64,000 bases of DNA from Impatiens glandulifera (taxonomy: Eukaryota > Streptophyta > Magnoliopsida > Ericales > Balsaminaceae), in the NCBI RefSeq assembly GCF_907164915.1, contig NC_061862.1:127357641-127421640 (forward strand), read 5' to 3'. The notes under the pieces were generated by a model that was given only the letters and a program-made list of their open reading frames with translations, made no database searches and was not told the origin of the DNA. The position numbers and the translations under genes were made by a program. Of the stretch, positions 1 through 12,295 are shown in pieces (position 1 is the stretch's first letter; the number at the start of each line of letters is the position of its first letter).

Positions 1-600
1 TAACCTAAAATGTTAGGTTTATTAACCTGAAGTGTAATGTCTGATATACTGAAATGTATTGTCATTTAAACTGAAGTATAATGTCTTAAATATTAAATTA
101 TAATTTTTTACAATAAACATTAATATTTTTTAAAAATTAACTAAATTGTGTTTTTTTAAAAATTAATTTATTTACACGTAATGTCTGATACACTAAACTG
201 TGATGTCATTTAAGCTAAAGTGTAACGTTTTATATACTGAAGTGTAATTTCTTTTACACAAAACATTAACGTTTTTTAAAACACAACTAAATTGTATTTT
301 AAATTAAAGTTAAAATTCTTATATATTAATATTATATTAATATGTATTTTTTTATTTTGAAGTAATGCTTGATATACTGAGGTGTAATATCTGATATACT
401 AAAGTGTAATGTTTGATATACTGAATTCTAATGTCATTTAAATTGAAGTGTAACGTTTTATATACCGAAGTATAATTTTTTTACACTAAATATTAACATT
501 TTTAAAACTCAACTAAACTGTGTTTTAAACTGAAATTTAAAATCTTATATAGTAATTTCTTTTATACTAAACATTAACGTTTTTTAAAATTCAACTAAAA
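1..600. repeat. AT-rich degenerate tandem repeat
   Basis: The same phrases recur several times with drift: ctgatatactgaagtgtaat, tgtcatttaaactgaag, ttttacactaaacattaacg and aactcaactaaattgtg. Near-complete units begin near 41, 184 and 416, so unit length varies from about 140 to 230 bases. There is no open frame of note. The array is cut by the window edge, so its true extent is unknown. Confidence 0.7.
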
Positions 601-3367
601 CACAAAAGGAAGTTAATATGAAAAATCACTGAAGTTATAAGAAATTAAATTTCAGTTTATCATTACCACAAAATCAATGTGTGAAACAGTTAAGATGGAA
701 AATCAAAACGGTAGAGAGTGAATCATTATTATATATACTTATAAACCAATATGGTTAGACATTGATTCAACATTTATAGCTAGTGTCGATAAAAACTTTC
801 TTTTGACTTCAATCGATGAAATGACATAAAAAATCTGCAATGAGAGAAGAAGTTTGCAACTTTCTGAAGTTAATAGGTGAGTTTTGATTAGAGTGATCTC
901 AAATCTCAATACGAAAAAAGGAAAGTTGGATGATGCATCTGACCTTTCATCACAGCCTCCAAATCGCAAACGTAGGCAATGAAGATGGAGACGTCGATAC
1001 TAGTTGCTAGAACGGATTGAATCCTTGTCGTCTTCGATCTTTTCCTTGTTGCGAGCTAGAATGAAGACTCACGTCCCTGGCGGCTCATTTAGCCAGCTCG
1101 AGGTCATTGCCATTAAATCCTCTTGTGATGAAGACATGGTGACCCTTGATTGTGACTTTCAATATGTGGGGACGAACATGAAGAAGATGAGGAGAGGGGA
1201 AGAAGAAAGATGAGAGAAGAGAGAAGGGGGCTAGGGTTGGTGGAAAGGAGAGAAAAGGCGTTGTTTTGTAAAAACTGTGTCTTATTTTTTTCCACGTGAC
1301 TTTCATATATTCTCGACACTAAATTATCGCGCTCATTATCATTATTCTATTGAAAATTACTAAATTTATCATTGAAATCATTTCTTAAATTTATCACTGA
1401 CCTAAAAAAATCTATTGTTTATATACTTAAGGTTGGTAAAAGTTATCAAATTTATTAAATTAACAATAATTAAATAATGATGTTAAATGTTTGTCATGTG
1501 TCAACCACGTTATAGTCGACTTTGTATTCATCCTCTCTTCTTTCGCTTTGAATTCTCTAGGTCCGTAACCAATCCTACCGGACAGAGTTAAATCAAACGT
1601 ATGAGTTGAAAATAAAAATAGATCTAAATCTCCGGGAGAAGAAAATTTAAATTTTTCAAGTTGTCCTCGAGCTCTCTCAAGTTGTTTGTCATTGACACTG
1701 CCGCCCAATGAAGACATAAGAAAATAGGTCAACATCTACTATCCAATTTATATCATATTATATTATTCTCAAATCCCTAATTTGGTATTGCTATAAAAAA
1801 CAAACAGAGAAGATTCAATAGTTGAACCTGATCGATCGCTAACGTCTTTGGATCGACAACCTATTTCCCGTCGACAATTCATTAATATGCCGGAACTTCT
1901 GCGTGGCCGTGTAAATCGTAGACAGTATCGATATCGTCACAAAATACCTAGAAAACACAAAATATCTTCAAAATAATTGACAATTCATCGAAATTATGAA
2001 AGAAGACAAATAATATACAAACTTGTATTCACTGAAATGATGAAAAGTTCTCTAGGCTCCGTGATTGTGATTGTTAAATGAAGGACATAATTGAGAAGAT
2101 AAGTCTGAATACTCTGGTGGCTAGTAAACCTCTCTTCAAGAAATCCGCTCTCCTCAAGCAGCGAACAATAGCTGCCACTCCGAATGTTGGACCATGGGTT
2201 TGGGTCGTCTGGCCCTTGACGTCGTCGGTCGGGGTTTTGACAGGGGACATGCACGACTTGCTCCGGTTGTTATTGAGATTACCCATTGATTAGTTAAATT
2301 CATGTGAATAAGATCGCAGAAAACTCTGGATCTGTTTCAGAGAAGCAACTATTCTCCCCAAGGAATTTTGATGGATTCTTCTAAGGGTATTAATTATATG
2401 ATTGTGATTTACAACATTTTCTCTAAACTAACATTTCATTGTCTTTCAACTCTCACATTCCCTTTTCCTATGGTTCCTTTTAAGGTTAGATCATAACAAT
2501 GTAAATATTATATTGGATAACTGACCAGAACTATCTTCCAAATAACACACTGAAATATAGACGAGGAAGGTGATGAATGAGATGGGAAGACAGTATATTG
2601 AAAATAGATGAGAGTTGAAAAACAAGATGAGACTATAGATCAATTGAGGGGATGATAAAATGCCTTTCAGCTACAAGGTTCACTCACAAATTCATTCACT
2701 TCCTAAACCTCGCCCTCAAACAATAAAACCCTAACAGAAATGGGTCAGCTGGCCGAAAGAAATGAAGAGAAACATTAAAACATAAAAGAATAGGTATAAT
2801 CCTCCTCTTGGCAAACCACCCTAAGAATAACTCATGACAGACAACATATTCATCTTACTAAGTGACGACGAATCATGTTTAAGAGACCAAATGTCACAGA
2901 ATCAAAGAGCATAAGATAATTTTCCACTAAAACGCCTTAAATTGAATAAATTGAAGGGAAGATCATGTCAACTTCTTAAATTCAAAATAAATAGAAAAAA
3001 CTAATTGAGCCAACTATAAAATATAGCAGGGATACCCGATGCCATTTGTAGCTGCCAGCATAACACATTACTAACTCCTATAACTGAAAGAAGATTCCCG
3101 CAACATTTCTGAAACATGGCAAAATCAACCACAAAGGAATTTATTTCCGAGGAAAACATGTTTTACGTATAAGAATATATATCCTTTAAGAATAGAGTAA
3201 AATGTTTCAGACATGCCGATCAAAGAAAGAAAAAGTATATCATCATACATTTTTCCCCAAATATCTCACATTCAAAACATGACTTTCAGCCAACTATTTT
3301 TCTTTTCTCATTTCTGTTTTTAAAAGAAATAACAATCTGAAGAATATTATCACAAGTTATACATAGC
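601..3367. other. Spacer; no gene recognised
   Basis: I find no recognisable gene here. Two GC-richer islands, about 960-1260 and 2090-2290, hold short frames of 68-91 codons on both strands with no domain I can name and no convincing splice partners. The 70-codon minus-strand frame at 2074-2286 has a plausible composition and could be an exon of an unrecognised gene, but nothing supports this. The part from about 2500 to 3367 lies downstream of the NECAP stop codon and may include its 3' untranslated region. Confidence 0.5.
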
Positions 3368-5521
3368 TCAAAATGCTGCCCATCCAGCTGCACCCGTCTT
3401 TGTGCCTGATCCAGTACTCGAAGGAAGATCCATCTGAAGTAGACAATGCAAGGTTAAAAATTAGCAGAATACTAATAATAGCAAATCAAAATATCAAGTC
3501 TGTAGCATAGTGGTTTAGGATGAAAAATAAGATTTTGTGTTAAAGTTGGGGTCATGGCTGTGGGTGTCGTTCTAGTTCTCTCCTTAATTCCAAAAAAGAA
3601 AAAGAAAAAAAAGCAAAAAAATATCAAGTCTTTCTTTGTATGACTCATTTTGTTTCTTCCTCACAGCAACAGCTGTCAACGGGGCATCACAATACTAGAT
3701 GTAGGCCAAAAACAAACAAACTCTTTAAGGAAAATGGCTGAACAAACATGAATAACAGTTCAACCAGAACCCAAACAGATCTTTACAGAAAGTTCAGCAT
3801 TTCTCATATCTTCACTGGAAAAAACACATTTGATCTCATCCTTCATATATATTGATCTTTACAGTTCCCTACAGTTTAATTCTCCAACGTGTTGGGATTT
3901 AATCATTTAACAAAATTTACTAGTTTACATCCAATCCAACAATGCGTACACAACAATCTAATCAATGTATTTTAGATACATGTTTTCTTCCTAGATTTTG
4001 GAAACAAAGAATGGGGGTCATTGTAGATTATATAAAGAGTGGCACATAAGAAACATGACTACAGTAAGATCATTCAGTATTCTTCTCAACTATGAGATGC
4101 AAAGATGATGATGTCAGAGTTTCATATGTGAAAATAAGAAAAGAAGCTCATCTTGCTTTCTCAATTTGCATCAAAAGTTCGTTTTGCTCCTTGAACATTT
4201 TGAAATGGCTCATATTACTTTCTATTGTAATTTTTTTGTTAACTTAGTTTAGCCAAGAATTGAGATTAATGAAGTTAACCAAAAACCGACGGGAAAAAGT
4301 AATTTGACCGGTTTTAAAAGTTCATAAAGCAAAAAAAGCTTTTGATGCAAGTTGAGGAAGTAAAAGGAAGTTCTATGCTATCATATCCCAAAATTAAAGA
4401 TGGCTTCAAAGTTTCCAGTTGAATAAATGAAACAGGGTCAAATATCTCAAGAAAAAGCAAGAACGTAAAAGGTACCCGAAGTTGAGAAAAGTCAGAAAAT
4501 GCATCTGTTGAATTCCTGGGAGTTTCTGTTGGCGGCTTCAGAACAGCCCCACTAGAAACTTTGCGACTGAGAGAAGGATCATTATTTGGTGGGGGTGGCA
4601 AAGGAGATCTTATTTTTACACCCCCTACTGGTGGAGGAGCAAGGCCCAATGGCTTAGGCTTTCCAACAGGTCCAGAGACCCCAGCAGCTGAAAGCATGCC
4701 AGTTCCACTTGCTGGTTTGTTCTTAACATTTATCCTTATAGTTTCGCCTTCCTGTATACAAGAAATGGAATCAGAATTTGGATTATACTTTAGAACAACA
4801 ACTATCTAGAAGCCAACTAATTTCCAATTTTTCATACCCATCTCTACTCACATTATCTCCACTAAAAGCTGAAAGCATGACAGCTAGTTATACCTCATCA
4901 GATTGGGTTTATCTAATCCAGCTCAAAAGGACATTCTCCATAGCTAAATGAATCTTGTAAAATCAAAAAAACCTCTACCCATTGCCAGATCTTCACTTAT
5001 GTGTTAGTATGAAAACAAATTTAACAGTTTACCTTCAATCTATGATTAACTGCTGGATGAATGCCAATGTGATTCTCGTCACTGGATTCGCTGCTACTGC
5101 CGCCATCCTCCTCTCTCTTGATATACTTATCATGATCAGACAACGCAACGTTGAAATCAAATGCTTCGTTCCTTTCATTAAATCCCAACCCTATGAATGC
5201 GTGTTTTCCACCTCCGTCCTCGATCTTAAGCACGAAGTACCTCGAAGAATCGAGCGCAGGCTCGACGGAATTGTCTCGCTTCCCAGGATAGACGAAGCAG
5301 GCAGCAAACAACTCCCCAGAATTGGGATCCTCAAGCCGGATCTCACATCGGTCTTTGCAGGACACGACTCGGAGTCTACCCGACCAGATCTTATCAGACT
5401 GAAGCCACTCACCACACTTGTAACCCCCGCTAGTGGATCTTGGCGGGATCTTGTAGATAGAAACTTCTCGGACGACAAGGAGTGTGTGCTCGAATGACTC
5501 CTCTTCGTCTTCGAATGACAT
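3368..5521 (-). CDS. NECAP: NECAP-like adaptin-ear-binding coat-associated protein
   Basis: Accessory protein of clathrin-mediated vesicle formation: in this family an N-terminal PH-like (PHear) domain and a C-terminal WxxF peptide contact AP-2 adaptor appendages at the plasma membrane. Three exons on the minus strand: 5521-5033, 4751-4476 and 3433-3368, all joined in phase 0 by GT-AG introns, giving 276 aa. The PHear domain fills exon 1 (residues about 5-140; starts MSFEDEEESFEHTLLVVREV and includes YKCGEWLQSDKIWSGRLRVV and HAFIGLGFNERNEAFDFNV). Exon 2 opens EGETIRINVK, a conserved plant NECAP boundary, then becomes proline-rich (PLPPPP near residue 200). Exon 3 ends GWAAF, supplying the WxxF tail. 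The start is the first ATG of the conserved N terminus. Length is close to plant relatives. Intron 2 (about 1.04 kb) carries a SINE. Identification is by recognition of family sequence; exon joins are inferred by eye. Confidence 0.95.
3488..3631 (+). mobile_element. Short tRNA-derived SINE with 14 bp target duplication (NECAP intron 2)
   Basis: The 14-base sequence aaaatatcaagtct occurs at 3488-3501 and again at 3618-3631. The 116 bases between start gtagcatagtggtttagg, which fits a tRNA A-box (TRGCNNAGYGG), and end in an A-rich tail (about 3591-3617). A clear B-box is not visible, so the body is degenerate. Target duplication, Pol III A-box and A-rich tail together define a retroposed SINE, antisense to the host gene. 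Confidence 0.75.
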
Positions 5522-5814
5522 GGTGTCCGGTTGACGAGAAATTGTTGTGTGAATAAAGGGATTTGGGGGTTTGCAGATTTAGGGTTCTTGATTGGGGGAT
5601 GTATATAAAAATCCGTAGAAAGAAACGGGTAGAGAGAATCAAAGATGGATGGGTTGCTATTGTCGTCTAGCAGTTGCAGAGACGTGGGATTAAAGCATTC
5701 GTCTTCAAGATGTCACTTGTCAACTGGGTGTGCGAGAGAGAAAGAAGACAATAGAAGTTACCTTATGGACAAATTTCTATTTTATTTCAACAAAATATAA
5801 AACCATTCTTTATA
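5522..5814. other. 5' flank of the NECAP gene
   Basis: This is the upstream region and probable 5' untranslated leader of the minus-strand NECAP gene. It contains no other open frame of interest. A TATA-like AT tract lies near 5600-5610; I cannot place the transcription start. Confidence 0.4.
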
Positions 5815-6954
5815 CCTCGGTAAAAATTCGACTCGAACTCGGTCCTCGAATAACTCGATTTTGTAATCGAGTTAATACTCGAATTTTAAATTTTTAATTC
5901 GAGTAGTTCGTTTTATAAATAATATAAATGTTAGAATATGAGAAAAAATAGACTTTATTATAACAAAATTTCAATACACTTCTCTTTTTATTCTGTCATG
6001 GTATTAAAGCCAAAATTTTGTTCTTAAATTACAAAATATAGTATTTTGCTGTCTACATGCCTACTCTATCAATTGTTACTTTAGCCATTAATGGAGAACT
6101 TTAATAATGCTTTATTAATTATTATTATATTTTATAATATATTTTTTCTTTTCAAATAATTATGTTAATGTTCTTATTTTTTTCGATAATTATATTTTTT
6201 GAGTCTTGATTTTAGTTGTTCTTCAGTCACGCATTTTATGCCCATGAGATTCAACTTCTTCGTCGGTTTTTATTTTATGTAACACACGTACATCCCCGTT
6301 ATTGGATGGATTTTGAGACACACGACTAACTTCAGAGTTTATTTAGTTGTTGTTTTACTCCAGCATTCAATGCCCATGGGATTCGACATCTTCGCTGGTT
6401 TATTAGTCAACACATTGACATCTTTTAACTGGATGGATCTCACGAGTGTCTGAAGCTTGAAGAATACATCATCAATATTTCAACATCTCGATCGTCTTCA
6501 ACCTCAAGTTGTTCAAGTGTTTTCCATCTTGAGTTTGAGGAGGGATGTTAGAATATAAAATAATATATATTTAAAATATTATCACAATATTATAAATTGT
6601 GATAATATCATTATTATATAAAACAATATATCTGTGAGATATTATCACAATTTATCAAATTGTGATAATATCAATATTATCTTATATTATTATATTAGTT
6701 TTCTTATAAACTCAATGTAATGCTTATATAATAGGCATAACTTATATAATTTAATATAATTTATTTTCTCTGAGTTTTGATTAAATTATATAAGTTATGT
6801 CAATTATATAAACATTACATTAAACTTATAAGGAAACTTATATAATAATATAAAATAATATTAATATTATCATAATTTATCATATTGTGATAATAACTTA
6901 CCGATATATTATTTTAATATAATAATAATATTATCAAAATTTATAATATTGTAA

Positions 6955-6998
<44 letters not shown>

Positions 6999-8272
6999 CT
7001 TATATTCTAACATCACTCGTCAACTCAAGATGGAAAATGTTTGAATAACTTGAGGTTGAAGATGATCGAGATATTGAAATGTTGATGATTTATTCTTCAA
7101 ACTTCAGAAACTCGTGAGATCCATCAACTTACAAGATGTCAATGTGTTGATTGATAAACCAGCGAAGATGTTGAATCCCATGGATATTGAATGCTGGGAT
7201 AAAACATCAACTAAATGAACTTCAAAGTTACTTGTGAGTCTCGAAATTCATCAAATGACGGGGATGTCCGTGTGTTACATAAAATAAACCTAACGAAGAG
7301 GTCGAATCCCATGGGCATAAAAATGCTTGATAAAAGAAACAACTAAAATCATAACTCAGAGAATATGATTGTCGAACAAATTAAGAACATCAACATAATT
7401 ATTTGAAAAGAAAAAAAAATATTATTAAAAATATAATAATAATAATAATAACGATTAAAATATTATTAGAGCCCTCTATTAATGGCTAAAGTAAACATTG
7501 ATGGAGGCAGCGAAATACTATATTTTGTAGTTCGAGAATAAATTTTTTTACTCTAATACCATGCTAAAATATGAGAGAAAATAGATTGTATTAAATTATA
7601 TAAGTTAAGTCTATTATATAAACATTATATTGAGCTTATAAGGATATTAATATAATAATATAAGATAATATTGATATTATCACAATATGATGTGATAATA
7701 TTTTATATATATATATATATTATTTTAATATAATAATAATATTATCACAATTTATATATATATATATTATTTTAATATAATAATAATATTATCACAATTT
7801 ATAATATTATGATAATATTTTACATATATATTATTTTATATTTTAACAATAAATATTTATATTTCTAATAATATATATATATAATATAAATCTTAAACAT
7901 TTTTTTCATATCTTCTCCCTAAAACATGAGTATTTTTCCTCAAATTTATTCTCTTACACATATGCTCGATCTTTCACATTTCAGGTAAATGAGCAAATCA
8001 ATCTCGAGTAAAATATGTAATTTTAATTAATAAAATTTAATTTTTGAGTTTTTGAGTTCGAACTCGATCTCGAGTAACTCGAATGGTTAACGAACCAAGT
8101 TTAAGTATAAATTTTGGTACTCGATTGAGTTTGAATATATATAATACGAATTCAAGTATATTTAATATAAAACGAGTCGAGTTCGAGTATATATAATGCA
8201 AATCGAATCGAGTTCAAGTAGTATGGTACTCGACTCAACTCGACTCGTTTATACCCGAGATAATACAATATA
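5815..8272. mobile_element. Large inverted-repeat element with TCGAGT-rich ends
   Basis: Both ends (about 5815-5925 and 7990-8272) are packed with short palindromic words such as actcgaactcg, tcgagttcgag and aactcgat/atcgagtt, in inverted arrangement. The left edge reads cctcggtaaaaattcgactc and the right edge, on the opposite strand, ctcgggtataaacgagtcga. Subterminal repeats of this kind are typical of hAT- or CACTA-like DNA transposons and their non-autonomous derivatives. No transposase is visible. The middle is filled by a second, independent inverted repeat. The target duplication was not resolved, so class and boundaries are tentative. Confidence 0.45.
5931..7595. repeat. Long inverted repeat: two TRIM-like units facing each other
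   Basis: About 560 bases at 5998-6557 reappear in reverse complement at 7004-7562 (for example gccattaatggagaac near 6085 against the complement of ctctattaatggc near 7480; aacctcaagttgttcaa near 6501 against its complement near 7065). Each arm starts, on its own strand, with tggtattaaagc or tggtattagagt, close to the primer-binding site complementary to initiator tRNA-Met, and ends with a purine-rich gaggaggga just before tgttagaatata. This looks like two copies of a small non-autonomous LTR retrotransposon head to head. The 450-base centre is AT-rich with a (TA)n run at 6961-6994. Related LTR-like AT-rich segments continue to about 7850. Confidence 0.65.
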
Positions 8273-8779
8273 AATATACCTAAGAATTATATGGTTATTA
8301 TTTTTCATATATAGAATTTTTTTTACCTATATAACTACAATCAAGTATTATACAGTTTTGTAATTATTTCATAACTACCTTTTTCTATTTTATTTATATT
8401 TAAACAATCTATCCACATAAAAAAAACTCTTAGAAAAGATAATTTAAAAAGAAATTGAATTATCTGTGTTTATCTATTACACCATCACAATATTACATGG
8501 TTTAAAACTCTTTATAACATGCTTCAAGAACCAAACCATATCAACCAACTCATACAAGGAAAGGAACTTCTTTACAAGTTCATTCGTCAACCATGCATTA
8601 TCTAGTTGTTTCTGTTTTATCCACATTATCATATCTACAATTTACACGTGTTATGTTTTTTTAATTCTGAACTATTCATTATTTTTCCAATCACATCTTT
8701 TTATTTATGTCTAACCATTGACATCAAATCATTTTGAAGATTATACTGTTAGTCTGTGTAAATCTTCACTTTCGCTTTA
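8273..8779. other. AT-rich spacer
   Basis: Low-complexity AT-rich DNA. A stretch of 82 codons without a stop at 8466-8714 is rich in F, I, Y and S, as expected from AT-rich sequence, and shows no domain. No feature is supported. Confidence 0.5.
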
Positions 8780-9058
8780 GCCTCGTTTGATGAAAGGGTT
8801 TTTGGAATAAAATCCAGTTTCTATTCCAAAATTTAAACATTTTATCAACTATCAAATCAAATAATTTTATCATTTAAATACTAAAATTACTCTATAATTT
8901 TATCATCTTTCTCTAAACCATCATTCTCTTACCTACACCATATTCTCTAAAATAAAAGGACAAATTAGTCTTTAAATTTTAAAAATTAGTTTTTTCCTAC
9001 TTTTTATCGAACAAAATTATTTTTAGATAAAACCCAAAAAAATCCTCAATCAAGACCT
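8780..9058. mobile_element. MITE with terminal inverted repeats
   Basis: The left end cctcgtttgatgaaagggtt followed by tttggaataaaat mirrors the right end, whose complement reads gtcttgattgaggatttttt and then gggttttat. The interior is AT-rich and non-coding. A roughly 280-base length, imperfect inverted ends and absence of coding capacity fit a hAT-type MITE. The exact termini and target duplication were not resolved. Confidence 0.55.
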
Positions 9059-9699
9059 TAAACTTTAAAGACATGAGTTCTGAATATGGCTATGACATAA
9101 TAAAATACACCTGGCACGACATTGTTAATAATAATATTAATAAAAGGTCAAATCTTATAATGAACACAAAATTAGCCATTTTTTTACACTAATAAGAATA
9201 TTTGCACGGACACTACACATGATTGCATAAATTGAGAAATTGTACAAATTTTTAGAAAATCATGACACAGTCATGTTTAACTTTCTATATTAATTAAAAA
9301 AAATAAATATTTGTGATAAATATTCATAGAAGAAATGATTAATTGGAAAATTAAATATAATATTTTTTTTTATTAATTTAAGTATTATTAATTAATTATT
9401 ACTCTATAATAAAAAAAATCAAATATATGAAGACAGTTGAGTATATAGAATACTTTTTAAGAGATAATTATGACAGTTCAATTCTTACTTAAAATTCTAT
9501 TTTAAATTAGAGTGAAGTCATTATTTTGGGTTTAAAAAAAATTAATTTAAAATATTAATAGTTAAACAAAATAATTTTATATTAATATACTTTTTTTTAA
9601 TACCACATTTTTATATCTCAACAATTATAAAATTTATACAACTTATATATATTCAACCATTCAAACCAAACAAAAAAACTAATCTATACAATTTATATT
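9059..9699. other. AT-rich spacer
   Basis: No coding, RNA or clear repeat structure was seen in this stretch beyond simple A/T tracts. Confidence 0.5.
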
Positions 9700-9909
9700 T
9701 TTATACCTATAACGTCAAAAATTGACCCTTCCCGAGAATAGACTTTCGTTGCTCGATTAGTCATGCTCCATAACTCACATTCCTTTCGAGTAAGACGGGG
9801 AACCAAAATGGTAGGCTTGACTATAGTCTTTTTTTTTTTGTTAATAAATGAAATGCCCTAATGGGCTTTATTTTGGTCAAGCCCAAAATCATTTGAGCTG
9901 ACCCCAACA

Positions 9910-9920
9910 AATCTCCCCCG
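9910..9920 (-). promoter_or_regulatory. Polypurine tract of copia fragment
   Basis: CGGGGGAGATT on the minus strand sits immediately before the LTR start TGTTGGGG. In the family this tract primes plus-strand DNA synthesis during reverse transcription. Confidence 0.75.
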
Positions 9921-9999
9921 TTAGCGCAACTTCGCGGGCTCCAATAAATCCGCTCTTTCCCGACAATATTCAAACTTGTCCTTAGACAAGGACTTTGTA

Positions 10000-11245
10000 A
10001 ACATATCTACACCATTTTCATTTGTATGAATCTTCTCCAAGTTCAGCTCTTTTGCCTCAAGCACATCACGTATCCAATAATATCTCACGTCGATGTGTTT
10101 GAATATCGAATAAAAAGCTGAATTTTCCGAGAGATGAATGACACTTTAACTATCGCAAAATAAAGTGAACTTCTCTTGCTTTTGGCCCAACTCCTGTAGG
10201 AACTTCTTCATCCACAACACCTCTTTACATGACTCGGTAGCTGCAATATACTCAGCTTCTGTAGTAGACAAAGCAACACACTTATGTAACCTTGACTGCC
10301 ACGAAACAACACCACCTACAAAGGTAACCAAAAAACCTGATACAAATTTTCTTGAATCAACATCACCCGGCATATCAGAATTTGTAAAGCCTTCCAAAAC
10401 AAGAATATCTCTTCCAAAGCATAAACGTACTTTTTAAAGAGCCTCGAAGATATATAAGAATCCACTTAATAGCCAAACAATATTCTTCTCCCGGATTGGA
10501 GAGATACCGACTAACAACACCAACTACGTCTACTATGTTCGGTCTAGTACATACCATGGCATACATAAGACTACCAATTGCGGAGGCATAATGTATATTC
10601 TTCAACTCATCTTTCTCACTTGTAGGACATTGTTTAGAACTCAACTTGAAATGACATGCAAGTAGAACTGAAACCGGTTTTGCATTTTTCATTGTAAACC
10701 TCTCAAATACCTTCTCAATGTACTTCTCATGTGATAGCCAAAGTGTTCTTTTCTTTCTGTCTCTTGTGATTTCCATGCCTAGGATCTGCTTCACTGTACC
10801 CAAATTCTTCATTGCAAAAGACTTGTTCAAATCCTTTTTGAGTTTCTCAATTTTTGCAATATCTTGCCCAACAATAAGCATATCATCAACATAGAGTGGA
10901 AGAATAACATAATCATCAACGTCGTATCTCTTGATGAAAATACAATGATCAGAAGTAGTCTTACTATACCCATTTGCTTCCATGAAGGAGTCAAATTTCC
11001 TATACCATTGTCTAGGCACTTGCTTGAGCTCGTACAGACTTTTCCTCAAGCTACAAACAAGATATTCTTAACCTTTAACTTTGAAATCCTTGGGTTGTTC
11101 CATATAGATCTCTTCCTCCAAGTCACCATAGAGAAATGCAGTATTCACATCCAGTTATTCAATTTCCAAATCTTGACTAGCAGCTCTCTGATGGATGACC
11201 TCTTCATAACCGGTGATAAGATCTCTTCAAAATCAAATTGACAAA
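10000..11245 (-). pseudogene. Copia pol fragment: reverse transcriptase and RNase H, frameshifted
   Basis: Minus strand. Before the longest frame there is LDVNTAFLYGDL, the reverse-transcriptase motif A region (about 11150), then KSLYELKQVPRQWYRKF (about 11040) and LYVDDMLIVG (about 10890), the catalytic YVDD box, then IGSLMYAMVCTRPN, the usual spacer before RNase H. A frameshift near 10390 moves reading into a second frame with GFTNSDMPGDVDSRK, VALSTTEAEYIAA and LFCDS, the copia RNase H motifs. After a stop at about 10146 the tail HIDVRYYWIRDVLE is still readable. The ORF is split by a frameshift and stops, so it is dead although the catalytic motifs survive. It is a plant copia element; lineage is not assigned. 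Confidence 0.88.
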
Positions 11246-11317
11246 TGTGTCTCATGATTTCAAACCCTCAAAAAATCAAATTGAGCACAAACTAAGAAAA
11301 TTTAAACAAGACATTTT

Positions 11318-11357
11318 CTTATTAGCACGACGCTCAAACCAACTAAACTAATATGTC
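11318..11357 (-). pseudogene. tRNA-Ile(AAU) remnant, truncated (copy 1)
   Basis: Only the anticodon and D-arm half survives: the complement of ttattagcacgacgctcaaa and ccaactaaactaatatgtc matches the 5' half of the intact copy at 12703-12776. The acceptor and T-arm half is missing, so it cannot be a functional tRNA. Confidence 0.75.
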
Positions 11358-11359
11358 AA

Positions 11360-11720
11360 TTGATATTATTGGGAATAAGAATCTTAGAAAAACTTCATGA
11401 TATGGACATCATTGAAAATAAAGATGATAAATGGATTTACAAAGCGGAACATGTAGGAATGTTCAACATTAATAGTGCGTGGAATAAGATAAAAGAGACA
11501 AACCGAGGGTCAAATAACGGAGAATGGTATGGTCAATTAAGGTTATCCTAAAACACGTGTTCAACTTTGTCTTGCATTCAGAGACATAATTATGACAAAA
11601 GAAAGAGTCGATAAGTTCATTAACATCAAATATGTTCATTTCCTCATATGCTTATACGAGACTGATTTTTTAGCACATTTTTCACACTAGCCTTCTTATC
11701 TCACATATTTGAGAGAATTT
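11360..11720 (+). pseudogene. LINE zf-RVT domain fragment
   Basis: A plus-strand frame (11360-11551) reads KDDKWIYKAEHVGMFNINSA then WNKIKET, resembling the start of the zinc-binding domain that follows reverse transcriptase in plant LINEs (a W.....G.FSVKSAY-like pattern). After a stop a shifted frame gives RLSKTRVQLCLAFRD and MTKERVDKF, matching the usual 'lWlaiRdrL.TkdRL' stretch, then ETDFLAHFSH. The copy near 13560-13700 preserves FEHPFHTCPLISHI, close to the 'HLFf.Cp.s..iW' zinc-knuckle end. All copies are broken by stops and frameshifts. Family recognition is by motif only. Confidence 0.6.
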
Positions 11721-11874
11721 TTTTCTAAATATATAATGATCCCAAAATATTTCAAACATTTATTTTTGGAATGACGTTTGAACTATCGGAATTTCACTCA
11801 TTTACAATTGGAGAGGAGTTCTTAATACCTTTAAAAATTGAAAATTTTGTCATGAATATGTCAAAAACAATGTG

Positions 11875-11948
11875 TGGCCTATACATGACTTAAACTTGTG
11901 ACCTTCTCGTTATTAGCACAACACTCTAACCAACAAAGCTAATAGACT
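11875..11948 (-). pseudogene. tRNA-Ile(AAU) pseudogene (copy 2)
   Basis: Full-length but mutated relative to the intact copy: the T-loop reads taagtcatg instead of tcgagacc, and the acceptor stem pairs poorly. The anticodon-loop region ctaataa is kept. Confidence 0.75.
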
Positions 11949-12295
11949 AATTCATGTTATCAAAAATAAAAATATTTTCAAAACATCATGATATGGACAT
12001 CATTGAAAATAGAGATGATAAATAGATTTTGAAAGCGAGACAAGTAGGAAAGTACAACACAAATATATCTTAGATATCATAAAAGATACAAATCGAGAGG
12101 TTAAATGGTGGAGAATGGTATGGTCCATAAGGTTATCTTAAAATACAAGTTCAACATTTCGCTTGCATGTAGAGACAGAATTATGACAAAAGAGTGTGTC
12201 AACAACTTCATTAACATCACATATGTCGACTGCCTCTTATTCTAAATACCTTCAACAGTTGGAGATTTTATCATGAATAAATCGGAATTTATTAA

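Larger units (their letters stand above)
9700..11245 (-). mobile_element. Ty1/copia retrotransposon, 3' fragment
   Basis: Read on the minus strand this runs from inside the reverse transcriptase through RNase H, polypurine tract and the start of a 3' LTR. The LTR begins tgttgggg at 9909 and continues to roughly 9700, where it fades without a clear CA end. Everything 5' of the reverse transcriptase (LTR, gag, protease, integrase) is absent. The neighbouring tandem array begins directly at its truncated end. Confidence 0.85.

Noticed and set aside
2074..2293. Overlapping 70-codon frames on both strands near 2.1-2.3 kb
   Set aside because: Neither strand gives a recognised protein or matching exons; kept only as a note in the spacer entry.
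4314..4475. Extension of the NECAP exon 2 frame toward 4314
   Set aside because: The sequence after the GT donor at 4475 is intronic; the conserved C terminus GWAAF is found in a separate exon at 3368-3433.
5191..5478. 95-codon minus-strand and 171-codon plus-strand frames over NECAP exon 1
   Set aside because: Shadow frames of the GC-richer first exon; only the 5033-5521 minus frame has family similarity.
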